A stretch of DNA of 64,000 bases from Bradyrhizobium sp. CCGUVB4N. GTDB taxonomy: Bacteria > Pseudomonadota > Alphaproteobacteria > Rhizobiales > Xanthobacteraceae. The notes beneath the pieces were generated by a model. That model was not told where the DNA came from and searched no databases. It saw only the letters and a program-made list of their open reading frames with translations. The translations under genes were made by a program, and so were the position numbers. Each line of letters begins with the position of its first letter. Position 1 is the stretch's first letter. The stretch lies in contig NZ_JANADP010000001.1 in assembly GCF_024199945.1 (NCBI RefSeq), forward strand, positions 8,947,001 through 9,011,000, read 5' to 3'. Of this stretch, positions 1 to 7,953 are shown piece after piece.

Positions 1-822
1 CGCAAGGTGCTCGCCAAGGTATCAGGAATTTCGGAGCGCTACATCGCGCAGCTCGAAAGCGGCAAGGGCAATGTCTCCATCGTCCTGCTGCGCCGCGTCT
101 CCGATGCGATGGGCGCGCATCTCGAGGACCTGCTTCCTAGCGCCGATCCGACGCCGGACTGGCAGATGTTTCGCGATCTCTTGCGCAAGGCTACACCGGC
201 GCAGATCGCCCAGGCCAAGGATCTGCTCGCCGGCGGCAGCGCCTCGGCGCCGCGGCGCGCGCCGTTCTGCGGCATCGCGCTGATCGGCCTGCGCGGCGCC
301 GGCAAATCGACGCTGGGAAGAATGCTGGCGAAGAAGATCGGCTGGAGCTTTGTCGAGCTCAACAAGGAGGTCGAGCAGCAGAACGGCCTCTCGGTCGCCG
401 AGATCATCGCACTCTACGGCCAGGAAGGCTTCCGCCGCATGGAGCAGGCCGCGCTGCAGCAGCTGCTCGCACGCAACGAGCTGATGGTGCTGGCGACCGG
501 CGGCGGTATCGTCTCGGAGCCGCTGACCTTCGACCAGATCCTGTCGTCGTTCTACACGATCTGGCTGAAGGCCGAGCCCGAAGAACACATGGCCCGCGTC
601 CGGCGCCAGGGCGATCTGCGTCCGATGGCGGATGACCGCTCTGCGATGGCCGAGCTGCGCAACATCCTGCTCAGCCGCGAGCCGCTCTACGCGCGCGCGA
701 CGGCAGTGGTGGATACGGCGGGGCTATCGGTCGATGCAGCAGCCGCAAGGCTGATCGATGCGGTGCGGCCGGTGCTGCAGAACGAAGCGCGGAGTTTTGG
801 ATTGCGGAGCGTGGCGCTGTAG
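1..822 (+). CDS. boxR: BoxR/BzdR-type regulator (XRE HTH + shikimate-kinase-like domain), 5'-partial
   Basis: The reading frame is open at base 1, so the N-terminus lies outside the window; GTG at 7 is an internal Val. The visible part starts inside an XRE helix-turn-helix (SGISERYIAQLESGKGN). A linker follows, then a shikimate-kinase-like domain with Walker A GLRGAGKS about residue 94 counted from base 7. HTH plus shikimate-kinase fold is the hallmark of BzdR/BoxR, repressors of benzoyl-CoA pathways in which the kinase-like domain senses benzoyl-CoA. It should therefore repress a box (aerobic benzoyl-CoA) cluster, presumably to the left of the window. Family assignment is firm; the target cluster is inferred and not visible here. 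Confidence 0.8.
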   Translation, partial: RKVLAKVSGISERYIAQLESGKGNVSIVLLRRVSDAMGAHLEDLLPSADPTPDWQMFRDLLRKATPAQIAQAKDLLAGGSASAPRRAPFCGIALIGLRGAGKSTLGRMLAKKIGWSFVELNKEVEQQNGLSVAEIIALYGQEGFRRMEQAALQQLLARNELMVLATGGGIVSEPLTFDQILSSFYTIWLKAEPEEHMARVRRQGDLRPMADDRSAMAELRNILLSREPLYARATAVVDTAGLSVDAAAARLIDAVRPVLQNEARSFGLRSVAL

Positions 823-846
823 GGCGATCCAGCGCAACGCATTCCA

Positions 847-988
847 CTGTCGTCCCTGCGAACGCAGGGACCCATACCGCGTGATCCATCGATTGCGCGC
901 GCTGCCAATCCCGAACGACTAATCTTCGTCAAACCGCGCCCTGTGGTTATGGGTCCCGGATCTGCGCTTCGCTTGTCCGGGACGACAG
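847..988. repeat. Dispersed palindromic repeat, family A copy 1
   Basis: The ends form inverted repeats (CTGTCGTCCC at the left, GGGACGACAG at the right). Inside lies GGGACCCATACCGCGTGATC and, near the right arm, GGTTATGGGTCCCGG. The same blocks recur at 51617-51762, so this is a dispersed intergenic element and not part of either neighbouring gene. Confidence 0.8.
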
Positions 989-1053
989 CGGAGTTTGTGG
1001 GCGCGCCGCAGTGACACTATATGCAAGCCCGACGGTAAACTTTGGGACCCGCA

Positions 1054-1449
1054 ATGACCTCCAGCGACGTCACCACCTCCATGTTCGAGCGGATCGGCGG
1101 CCGTGCCACGATCGACCTGTTGGTCGACCGCTTCTACGACCGCATGGATACGCTGCCGGAAGCAACCATCATCCGCGCGATGCATGCGGACGACCTCGGC
1201 CTGATCAGGGACGTGCTGAAGCGCTACCTCACGGAATGGACAGGCGGTCCAAAACTCTACACGCCGGAGAAGGGCCATCCGCGATTGCGGCAGCGGCATA
1301 TCGGCTTTGCCATCGGCGACGCCGAGCGCGATGCGTGGCTGCTCTGCATGCGCGGTGCGATGGAGGAGACCGTCACTGACGTCGATGCGCGACGGGACCT
1401 CGACAAGGCCATATCCGGCCTTGCCGACTGGATGCGCAATCGCGGCTAG
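1054..1449 (+). CDS. Group II truncated haemoglobin
   Basis: 131-aa protein of truncated 2/2 globin size. It shows TyrB10-like Y28 in FYDRM, the F8 proximal His H82 in LRQRHIGFAIG and the group-II TrpG8 W95 in DAWLLCM. Such proteins bind O2 or NO in the cytoplasm and are usually linked to oxidative or nitrosative stress. ATG at 1054 is preferred over TTG at 1042 because homologous sequence begins there. The TAG stop (1447-1449) uses the TA target duplication of the downstream IS630 element plus the first base of that element. It was originally convergent with the B12-binding protein gene now at 2935-3714. Confidence 0.85.
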   Translation: MTSSDVTTSMFERIGGRATIDLLVDRFYDRMDTLPEATIIRAMHADDLGLIRDVLKRYLTEWTGGPKLYTPEKGHPRLRQRHIGFAIGDAERDAWLLCMRGAMEETVTDVDARRDLDKAISGLADWMRNRG

Positions 1450-1472
1450 TAGCTCGTCACAGTGATTGTGAC
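1449..1472 (+). repeat. IS630 left terminal inverted repeat
   Basis: Begins GTAGCTCGTCACAG and matches the reverse complement of 2912-2935 at 21 of 24 positions. The transposase stop codon (1457-1459) lies inside it. Confidence 0.9.
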
Positions 1473-2587
1473 TCTTTGGACGTTGCGGGATAGGCGCGGC
1501 CCATTTTGGCGCGGGCTTTTTCGGTCGTGAACATCCATTTGATGCGGGCGCCAGCGGCATTTCGTTGTTTCTCCCATGCGGCGATTTCGCGGCGGAGCCA
1601 GTTTGGGTCGTCGATCCTGCGGTCGAGGCACTGACCGCGGAGCACGCCGATCTCGATCTCGACCATGTTGAGCCAACTGGCGTGCTTTGGGGTGTAGTGG
1701 AACTCCAGGCGGCGCAGAATTCGCCGGGCTTCGTCAGGCGCGAATGCCTCATAGAGGGAGCCTACGGAGTGGGTCGACAGATTGTCCTGCACGACGCGGA
1801 TGCACCCGGCGTCGGGATAATGAACATCGACGAGTTCGCGCATGCACTGGGCGTAATCTTCTGCCGCCCGTCGCTCTGTGACTTTGACTTTGCGCCATGG
1901 CCGATGCACGTCGATGCAGACGAAGAGATTGACGGTGCCGTTGCGGCGATACTCGCAATCGTAACGTTCGAGTTGGCCCGGCTCGGCGGGGATCGGCTCG
2001 CGAACCTCGCCGATGAGCTGGACCGGGCTCTCGTCGAAGCAGACCACCGGCCGGTCGGGATCAGGCGCCTCGGCATATAGGTCGAGCACGTCTTCCATGC
2101 GGGCGACATATTCGCCATCGACCTTTGGAATGCACCACATATCCTTGCGCCACGGCTTGAGGCCGTTTTCGGCCAGCCGCCGGCGCACCGTCTCGCCCGA
2201 CAGGCTCTCGTGGTCGGTGAGCCTGACCATGGCGTCGGCCAAAAGCTCCAGCGTCCAGCGGGCGCGACCCTCGGGAGGGGTTGCGCAAGCCGTTGCCACC
2301 AGCAGGGCTTCCTCCTTGCCGGTGAGCTTGCGCTCCGCGCCTGGACGCGGATCCTCGCTCAGCGCCCGCTCCAGATTGCCTTCCACGAAGCGCCGTTTGG
2401 TCCGGTACACGGTGGAACCGCCCACCGCCACGGCGCGGGCAATCTCTTCATCGCTGCGGCCGGCATCGGCCGCCAGCAATATCTGGGCGCGCTTGAGCTT
2501 GCGGGCAGCCCGCTTGCCCTTGCTCAACATCGCGGTGAGTTCACAGCGTTCGGCTTGGCTCAATTCGACCCGATAACGTACATTCAT
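1457..2587 (-). CDS. IS630-family transposase
   Basis: 376-aa DDE transposase. An N-terminal helix-turn-helix region (residues about 15-90, including SDEEIARAVAVGGSTVYR) is followed by an RNase-H-fold catalytic domain with D185 in VVCFDES, D268 in VVQDNL and E310 in ASWLNMVE. This is the expected size for the family. The ATG has a strong GGAGG ribosome site 5 bases upstream. No frameshift or stop interrupts it, so it is probably functional. It reads toward the haemoglobin gene and ends inside the left inverted repeat. Confidence 0.95.
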   Translation of the reverse strand: MNVRYRVELSQAERCELTAMLSKGKRAARKLKRAQILLAADAGRSDEEIARAVAVGGSTVYRTKRRFVEGNLERALSEDPRPGAERKLTGKEEALLVATACATPPEGRARWTLELLADAMVRLTDHESLSGETVRRRLAENGLKPWRKDMWCIPKVDGEYVARMEDVLDLYAEAPDPDRPVVCFDESPVQLIGEVREPIPAEPGQLERYDCEYRRNGTVNLFVCIDVHRPWRKVKVTERRAAEDYAQCMRELVDVHYPDAGCIRVVQDNLSTHSVGSLYEAFAPDEARRILRRLEFHYTPKHASWLNMVEIEIGVLRGQCLDRRIDDPNWLRREIAAWEKQRNAAGARIKWMFTTEKARAKMGRAYPATSKESQSL

Positions 2588-2624
2588 CGCGACCTCCTTG
2601 TCGGAGGACCGGACGAATCGACAA

Positions 2625-2918
2625 ATGAATCGAAAATCAGGCGCCGCTCGCAGCCTCAGCCCTCAAGGCTTCACCGAAAAGCAGGGCCAGTACCTGGCCT
2701 TCATCTACACCTACGCGCACATGTTCCGACGCCCGCCCGCCGAGACCGACATGCAGCGCCACTTTCAAGTCAGCCCGCCTTCGGTCCACCAGATGATCGT
2801 GACCCTCGAACGAAATGGTCTCATTCGGCGCCAACCCGGCGTCGCTCGAAGCATCCAAATCCTCGTGGCTCCGAAAGACCTGCCCATCCTGAACTGGCTC
2901 GGAATCAACCAGTCATAA
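2625..2918 (+). CDS. LexA-like winged-helix passenger protein of the IS630 element
   Basis: 97-aa basic protein with a LexA N-terminal-type winged helix: FTEKQGQYLAFIYTYAHMF, then PPSVHQMIVTLERNGLIRRQPG as recognition helix and wing. It has no LexA protease domain. It lies wholly inside the IS630 element, divergent from the transposase, and its 3' end runs into the right inverted repeat. ATG at 2625 is chosen; an in-frame TTG at 2598 would add nine residues but has no ribosome site, and the GGAGG at 2603-2607 is rather far from 2625. It could control transposase expression or bind the ends; that is inference. Confidence 0.75.
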   Translation: MNRKSGAARSLSPQGFTEKQGQYLAFIYTYAHMFRRPPAETDMQRHFQVSPPSVHQMIVTLERNGLIRRQPGVARSIQILVAPKDLPILNWLGINQS

Positions 2919-2935
2919 TCAGTGTGACGAGGTAC
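2912..2935 (-). repeat. IS630 right terminal inverted repeat
   Basis: The reverse complement begins GTACCTCGTCACAC and matches the left repeat at 21 of 24 positions. It overlaps the last codons of the passenger ORF. The final base C2935 supplies the third base of the TAG stop of the neighbouring minus-strand gene. Confidence 0.9.
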
Positions 2936-3714
2936 TAGTCGAGACCGAGCGCGTTGATGTCGGGGGCAAGCTTCACACCCGGGGTCCGCGGCACCAACCC
3001 CGTCTTGACCGCGTAGCCGCCAAGCACAATGTCCGGACGGCTCGGCGCCGGCAATGCCTGGACGCGTTCAACGAGGGCGGCGACGGCATCGTACTGATCG
3101 GGAAGCGCGATCGAGACCAGCAGCGTCTTGGGCTCACCCTCCATCGCCGACTCGGACAGCGCATCGAGCACCGTACGGTCGTCGACGTGCCGCGTTCGCC
3201 ACCCCTGGTTCTGGAGCCAGAGGCCGAGAATACGAATGCCCACCACATGGATGTTGCCCGGCGCATTCATCAGAAAGAAGCAGCCGTCACCGCCGGCGCG
3301 CGCCGGCCTTGACCAGGCCAAACGCATCCTCGCTTCAACCAGATCGATCACGCGCTCGGCGTAAGCGGTGAATTCATGCTCGCCTTCGACGGTGAGGGTG
3401 CCGTTCTCCCAGGCGTTGCCGATCTCGTAGAGCATTGGCGCGATCATGCCGATGAGAATGTCGACCGGCCGGCAATGGGCAGCGATGGCGTTGTCGATCA
3501 GCGGCCCCGCCGCAGCGAAATCGTTCCTGCGTCCGGCCGAGAACAGCGACTGAAAGATGTCCCGCAACGCGACCGCATGGGCATATTCATCGCCGCTGAG
3601 CAGATCCGGCTGTTCGCCCGCGCACTTCCGGCACAGCCCATGTGTGATGCCGAGATCCGCGTGCGGCGGCATCTCGCCCATGAATTGCTGGCAATGGGCA
3701 CACCATCTCAGCAT
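2935..3714 (-). CDS. B12-binding-domain protein with N-terminal CxxC pairs
   Basis: 259-aa protein. Residues 5-31 carry CAHC and CRKC, a possible zinc ribbon. A helical B12-binding cap domain follows (LYEIGNAWENGTLTVEGEH, about 95-113), then a Rossmann-like cobalamin-binding domain from about residue 143. The canonical DxHxxG cobalamin motif appears as N154-I-H156-V-V-G159: the lower-ligand His is kept and the Asp is replaced by Asn. The ATG at 3714 has a GGGGGAG site just upstream; longer in-frame starts are not family-like. Family members are often light or cobalamin sensors, but the role here is unknown. Its TAG stop is completed by the last base of the IS630 element. Confidence 0.75.
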   Translation of the reverse strand: MLRWCAHCQQFMGEMPPHADLGITHGLCRKCAGEQPDLLSGDEYAHAVALRDIFQSLFSAGRRNDFAAAGPLIDNAIAAHCRPVDILIGMIAPMLYEIGNAWENGTLTVEGEHEFTAYAERVIDLVEARMRLAWSRPARAGGDGCFFLMNAPGNIHVVGIRILGLWLQNQGWRTRHVDDRTVLDALSESAMEGEPKTLLVSIALPDQYDAVAALVERVQALPAPSRPDIVLGGYAVKTGLVPRTPGVKLAPDINALGLD

Positions 3715-3876
3715 GCTGCCACTCCCCCTCGCCGGTTCCCTCAACCTAGCGCAGCATCGCCGCCTGCAAAAGCGATAGCGGCTCGACGCAAGCGGTGACG
3801 GCGCAGTGCAGCGAGCATGGGCGGCCTGCAACCAACGAAATTGAGCTAGATCAAAGCCGGCTGCTAAACTCGCGCC

Positions 3877-4557
3877 ATGACCGACATCCTTCCCGATACC
3901 CTCCGCCGCCTCTACACCGATCCAGGCGAGTACATCGACAGCGATCATCCCGCCGTGCAGCAATTCGCCGAAACGGCGGTACGCGGGGACGCCAGCGCCC
4001 GCGAGAAGGCGAGCGTGCTGTACAAGGCGGTGCGCGACGGCATCCGCTATAACCCTTACGTCAGCATGCGCGTCGCCGAGACGTTTCGCGCGTCGAGCGT
4101 GCTTGCCGCGGGTCAGGGCTATTGCGTCGGCAAGGCTTCGCTCTATGCCGCCGCCTGCCGCGTCCACGGCATTCCCGCCCGGGTCGGCTTTGCGGACGTG
4201 AAGAACCATCTCACCACGGAAAAGCTGCGGGCGAGCATGGGCACGGACATCTTCACCTGGCACGGCTTTACGGAAGTGCATGTCGACGGCGCCTGGCGCA
4301 AGGCGACGCCGACCTTCAACGACACACTCTGCGCCAAGGTCGGCGTGGCGCCGCTCGATTTCGACGGCCACACCGATGCGCTGCTGCATCCCTTCGACGG
4401 CGAAGGCCGCGCCTACATGCAATATGTCAACGACCGCGGCACCTATCACGACGTGCCGGCGAAATTCCTCATGCGCGAGATGGCGCGCGACTACGCCAAC
4501 ATGCAGGGCGAGGATCTTTCGGGCCGCGACATGGAGCGCGAGGCGGAAGGACGATAG
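3877..4557 (+). CDS. Transglutaminase-like (cysteine protease fold) protein
   Basis: 226-aa cytoplasmic protein with a transglutaminase-like core. The nucleophile Cys lies in AGQGYCVGKA, the His in FTWHGFTEVHVDG, and the acidic residue in ATPTFND. This Cys-His-Asp order is typical of bacterial transglutaminase-like/peptidase proteins. No signal peptide is seen. It stands alone on the plus strand between two minus-strand genes, so context does not suggest a substrate. Confidence 0.8.
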   Translation: MTDILPDTLRRLYTDPGEYIDSDHPAVQQFAETAVRGDASAREKASVLYKAVRDGIRYNPYVSMRVAETFRASSVLAAGQGYCVGKASLYAAACRVHGIPARVGFADVKNHLTTEKLRASMGTDIFTWHGFTEVHVDGAWRKATPTFNDTLCAKVGVAPLDFDGHTDALLHPFDGEGRAYMQYVNDRGTYHDVPAKFLMREMARDYANMQGEDLSGRDMEREAEGR

Positions 4558-4559
4558 GG

Positions 4560-4814
4560 CTAACCAACCCTGCGCCCGCCATCATTGCACGCATCGAACC
4601 CCGAGCGATCCAGCACCTCGGCCGCAAAGCCCGCGACATAGATCAACGCCAGGATCGCCGCGGAGATCGCGACCGTCTCCGCATGCGCGAGCGCCCATCG
4701 CAACAACTGCTGTAACAGGGACGGCGGCGGGAATCGGTAGATCCGGCCCGCCGGCGTGATCAGGTCATACGACCGAACCGACCGCGAATGCGCGGGGATC
4801 TTGCTGGGCAGCAT
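4560..4814 (-). CDS. Small predicted single-span membrane protein
   Basis: 84-aa protein. Residues about 45-68 (AHAETVAISAAILALIYVAG) form one likely membrane helix. The start codon has a good AGGAGA-type ribosome site 6-9 bases upstream. The gene overlaps the 3' end of the antiporter gene by 50 bp on the same strand, suggesting translational coupling. I do not recognise the family. A small accessory protein of the antiporter is possible but unproven; it could also be a chance frame. Confidence 0.45.
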   Translation of the reverse strand: MLPSKIPAHSRSVRSYDLITPAGRIYRFPPPSLLQQLLRWALAHAETVAISAAILALIYVAGFAAEVLDRSGFDACNDGGRRVG

Positions 4815-6501
4815 CCGGAACTCTCCTCTCCAGCTCCTCGATCATGCCGCGCGCGATTTCCCGCTCGCCCATGATGACGACGTCAGCCCCCAATCCCCTG
4901 AGGTGATCGACCTCGGCATCCGCATGCGCACGCGCGATGATGCGGAGATCCGGATTGGCCGCGCGCGCCTGCTGCACGATCTGCCCCGCCTCGAACGCTT
5001 CGGGGATCGCGATGACCAGATGCCGTGCCCGCGCCGGATTTGTGGCGCCGAGGATCTCGGGCTGCGCGGCATTGCCAATGATGGTCTCGATGCCGCCCCG
5101 CTTGAGCTTCTCGAGCGCGCTCTCACCGACCTCGGCGACCAGGAACGGCAATTGCCGCTGCTTCAAGGCATCGCCGACCAGGGCGCCGACGCGGCCATAG
5201 CCGATCACGATCGTATGGTCGGCAAGATCGGTGGCGCGGATCGGCTCAGGCACGGCGGCCGCGACTTGCAGCGTATCCCGCCTCGGTTCAAGCAGCGGCG
5301 CGAGCCAGGTGGCGGCCGCGAACATCAGCGGGTTGAGCATGATGGAGAGGATCGCGCCGGCCATGATCAGGTCGCGGCCGTCGCTCGGCAGGATCTGCGA
5401 GGCGACGCCGAGCTCGGCCAGGATGAAGGAGAACTCTCCGATCTGCGACAGGCTTGCGGAGATCGTCAGGGCGGTCGCGACCGGATGCCGGAACAGCACC
5501 ACAATCAGGAACGCGGCAAGCGATTTGCCGAGCATGATGATCGCAAGCGTCGCCAGCAGCGGCCAGGGCTCGCGGACCACGCTCATCGGATCGAACATCA
5601 TGCCGACCGAGACAAAGAACAGCACGGCGAAAGCATCGCGCAGCGGCAGCGATTCCTGCGCGGCGCGCGCGCTGAGCGGCGATTCCCGCAGCATCATGCC
5701 GGCGAAGAACGCCCCGAGCGCCAGCGAGACGTCGAACAGCTTCGTCGCGCCGAAGGCGATGCACAGCGCGATGGCCAGCACGGCAAGGCGGAACAGCTCG
5801 CGCGAGCCGGTATGGGCGATGTAGTGCAGAATCCAGGGAATCACCCGGCGGCCCACCACCAGCATCAGGCCGATGAACGCGACGATCTTGACGATCGTCA
5901 GCATCACCACGCCGGCAAGCCCGAGACCGAGCTGCGCGGCCAGCGGCTCGAACGTCGGCTTGCCGCCATGGCCGCCCTGAAGGCTCGCGATCGCCGGAAA
6001 CAGCACCAGCACGAGCACCATCGCGAGGTCCTCGACGATCAGCCAGCCGACGGCGATGCGGCCGCGATCGGTCTCCATCAGGCGCCGCTCCTGCAGCGCG
6101 CGCAGCAGCACCACGGTGCTCGCCACCGACAGAGCGAGGCCGAACACGAGGCCGGCGCTGGCGCTCCAGCCCATCAGCAGGGCAAGGCCGAGCCCCATCA
6201 AGGTCGCGACCGCGATCTGCACGACGGCGCCGGGCACGGCGATGTTGCGGACGCTGAGCAGATCCTGCAGCGAGAAATGCAGACCGACACCGAACATCAG
6301 CAGGATAATTCCGAGCTCCGACAACTCGGTGGCAAGCGCCTGGTCGGCGACGAAGCCCGGCGTGAACGGACCGACCGCAACACCGGCGAGCAGATATCCG
6401 ACCAGCGGCGGAATGCGGAACCGCTGCGCGATTGTTCCAAGTACGAAGGCTAGTCCAAGTCCGACGACGATGGTGGCGATGAGAGGTGTGTCATGCGGCA
6501 T
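4765..6501 (-). CDS. CPA2 cation:proton antiporter with TrkA-N domain (KefB/YbaL type)
   Basis: 578-aa inner-membrane protein. About twelve hydrophobic helices occupy the first ~390 residues (opening LIATIVVGLGLAFVLGTIAQ). A cytoplasmic Rossmann TrkA-N/RCK domain (TIVIGYGRVGALVGDAL) follows at about 415-530. This is the layout of the KefB/KefC/YbaL monovalent cation:H+ antiporters, which exchange K+ or Na+ for protons and are gated by ligand binding to the RCK domain. YbaL is the closest recognised type. The gene is followed by an overlapping small membrane-protein gene. Confidence 0.88.
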   Translation of the reverse strand: MPHDTPLIATIVVGLGLAFVLGTIAQRFRIPPLVGYLLAGVAVGPFTPGFVADQALATELSELGIILLMFGVGLHFSLQDLLSVRNIAVPGAVVQIAVATLMGLGLALLMGWSASAGLVFGLALSVASTVVLLRALQERRLMETDRGRIAVGWLIVEDLAMVLVLVLFPAIASLQGGHGGKPTFEPLAAQLGLGLAGVVMLTIVKIVAFIGLMLVVGRRVIPWILHYIAHTGSRELFRLAVLAIALCIAFGATKLFDVSLALGAFFAGMMLRESPLSARAAQESLPLRDAFAVLFFVSVGMMFDPMSVVREPWPLLATLAIIMLGKSLAAFLIVVLFRHPVATALTISASLSQIGEFSFILAELGVASQILPSDGRDLIMAGAILSIMLNPLMFAAATWLAPLLEPRRDTLQVAAAVPEPIRATDLADHTIVIGYGRVGALVGDALKQRQLPFLVAEVGESALEKLKRGGIETIIGNAAQPEILGATNPARARHLVIAIPEAFEAGQIVQQARAANPDLRIIARAHADAEVDHLRGLGADVVIMGEREIARGMIEELERRVPDAAQQDPRAFAVGSVV

Positions 6502-6588
6502 TTTTGCCTTTTGACACAGCAGGCGCGCTCGCGCACCGCGACCAAGTGAGGCGGTCGCGATGTCGCATGGGCACCGGAATTCGCGGCC

Positions 6589-6921
6589 TCAGATCGACCA
6601 GTAGTTCGGATGCTGATACGGCGGCGAGCGGTCGCCCCAGTCGAATTCATCGCCATCAAACTCGCAGGGGCCGCTGCTCAATTGCTCCGGCGTCAGTTCG
6701 ACCTGGAAGGCCTGACGTCCCGGATCATATTTCAGCGCGCTCCATTGCACGGGATAGTGATGATGCGTCCCGAGCAACCTGCCGGTCTTGATGATGGCGT
6801 AGGCGACCGTTCCGCTTACCTTGTCGAGCATCAATCGTTCGATCGTGCCGAGCTTCGAGCCATCGCACCCATAAACGGCGACGTGCTCGACGCGATCACT
6901 GGGAACCATGGTGTGTTGCAT
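6589..6921 (-). CDS. PRC-barrel domain protein
   Basis: 110-aa acidic protein. The N-terminal half fits a PRC barrel (VAVYGCDGSKLGTIERLMLD, then VAYAIIKTGRLLG). The C-terminus is rich in Asp, Glu, Trp and Pro. PRC-barrel proteins are usually small stress or RNA/photosystem-associated proteins without enzymatic activity. ATG at 6921 follows AGGGAG at correct spacing; a longer in-frame reading from 7008 lacks family similarity. No operon partner is obvious. Confidence 0.75.
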   Translation of the reverse strand: MQHTMVPSDRVEHVAVYGCDGSKLGTIERLMLDKVSGTVAYAIIKTGRLLGTHHHYPVQWSALKYDPGRQAFQVELTPEQLSSGPCEFDGDEFDWGDRSPPYQHPNYWSI

Positions 6922-7051
6922 GGCGTGCTCCCTGATCTGGTGTGTGGAGCAGATTATAGGCCCGCAGCCCGGATCAGCGAAGCGACATCCGGGGGTCCTG
7001 CAATACATTCCCGGGTAGCGCGGCGCTCCCCCCGGGCGACCGGTTACGGCA

Positions 7052-7837
7052 CTACAGCAATTGCGAACGCACGGAGTCCGCGCCTTCGCGCAACAGTGGT
7101 AAGAAACGCCCGATCAACTCCTGCGCCGGGACGCGATCGACATGGGCGCCCATGTTGATGGCGGCGACGATCACGTCGTCGTAGCGGCGCACCGGAACCG
7201 AGATCGAGCGGAAATGCGGTTCGGCCTCGCGGTCGACCAGCGAATAGCCTTGCGCGCGGTCATTGGCGATCCGCGCGAGCAATGCCTTGGGATCGGTCTC
7301 CGTCTGCGGCGTCAGTGCCTCGCGCTTCATGGTCTTGAGGCGGGCGGCGAGATCGGCATCGTCGAGCTGGCCGAGCATGGCGCGGCCGACCGAGGTGCAG
7401 AAGGCCGGCAGACGGTAGCCGATTTCGAGGCCGCCCGAAAACATCCGCGCCGGGCTGCTGCGTGCGATGAAGACGACATCATCCCCGTCGAGCACCGCGA
7501 GCGAGGAGATTTCGTTCGCCGCGGTCGCAACGCGATCGAGCACCGGCTGCAACACCGTGATGAGCTGGTTGGAGCGCAGATAGGATGCCGCCAGCGTCAG
7601 CACATGCGGCGTCAGCGAGAACAGTTTTCCGTCGCCACTGACAAAACCGCCGCGCTGGAGCGTGAACAGCATGCGCCGCGCAGTCGCACGCGGCAGCTCG
7701 GCAGCGCGAGCGAGATCGCTCAGGGTCATCGGGCCGGAGTTGGTGCCGAAGCATTGCAACAGGCGCAGGCCACGATCGAGGGCTTCGACGAAATCCGTCG
7801 CGCGCTCGTCAGTCTCGCTCCGCTTCAGCTTGGGCAT
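7052..7837 (-). CDS. IclR-family transcriptional regulator
   Basis: 261-aa regulator. An N-terminal winged helix (MTLSDLARAAELPRATARRM) is followed by the IclR effector domain (FCTSVGRAMLGQL; VAAINMGAHVD). It resembles PcaR/PobR-type regulators of aromatic catabolism. It is divergent from the Rieske oxygenase gene, with a candidate operator between them at 7903-7924, so it probably controls the oxygenase/ligase pair at 7954-10877 and itself. Start at 7837 (MPKLKR) fits family length; an upstream in-frame codon at 7882 is less likely. Confidence 0.85.
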   Translation of the reverse strand: MPKLKRSETDERATDFVEALDRGLRLLQCFGTNSGPMTLSDLARAAELPRATARRMLFTLQRGGFVSGDGKLFSLTPHVLTLAASYLRSNQLITVLQPVLDRVATAANEISSLAVLDGDDVVFIARSSPARMFSGGLEIGYRLPAFCTSVGRAMLGQLDDADLAARLKTMKREALTPQTETDPKALLARIANDRAQGYSLVDREAEPHFRSISVPVRRYDDVIVAAINMGAHVDRVPAQELIGRFLPLLREGADSVRSQLL

Positions 7838-7902
7838 GATCCCTGGGACAATCCTGCAAAATAGTGCTTGCTGCCGATCCAAGGCATGTCATAATTCGCC
7901 CA

Positions 7903-7924
7903 TTCGTTCAATAGGCGAACAGAA
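7903..7924. promoter_or_regulatory. Candidate IclR operator
   Basis: Imperfect palindrome TTCGTTC-N7-GAACAGAA, whose inner arms GTTC/GAAC match exactly. It lies in the divergent space between the IclR gene and the Rieske oxygenase start. Position and symmetry are seen; the binding protein is inferred. Confidence 0.5.
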
Positions 7925-7953
7925 CGCCCCTCACGAAAAAGGACGCGACCGCC

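Larger units (their letters stand above)
1449..2935. mobile_element. IS630-family insertion sequence with passenger ORF, 1487 bp
   Basis: Near-perfect 24-bp terminal inverted repeats (1449-1472 and 2912-2935, 21 of 24 matching) are flanked by TA on both sides (1447-1448 and 2936-2937), the normal IS630/Tc1 target duplication. The element carries a transposase on the minus strand and a small winged-helix ORF on the plus strand, divergent from a gap of a few tens of bases. Both frames look intact, so the copy may be recent and active. The insertion lies exactly in the TA shared by two convergent stop codons, leaving both host genes complete. Confidence 0.92.

Noticed and set aside
2935..4449. 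504-codon reading of the B12-binding protein from 4449
   Set aside because: The first 245 codons are antisense to the transglutaminase-like gene; ATG 3714 has a strong ribosome site and starts the conserved region.
4756..6453. A 565-codon plus-strand frame opposite the antiporter
   Set aside because: Very Arg/Asp/Gln/His-rich sequence without domains; complementary reading of the antiporter gene.
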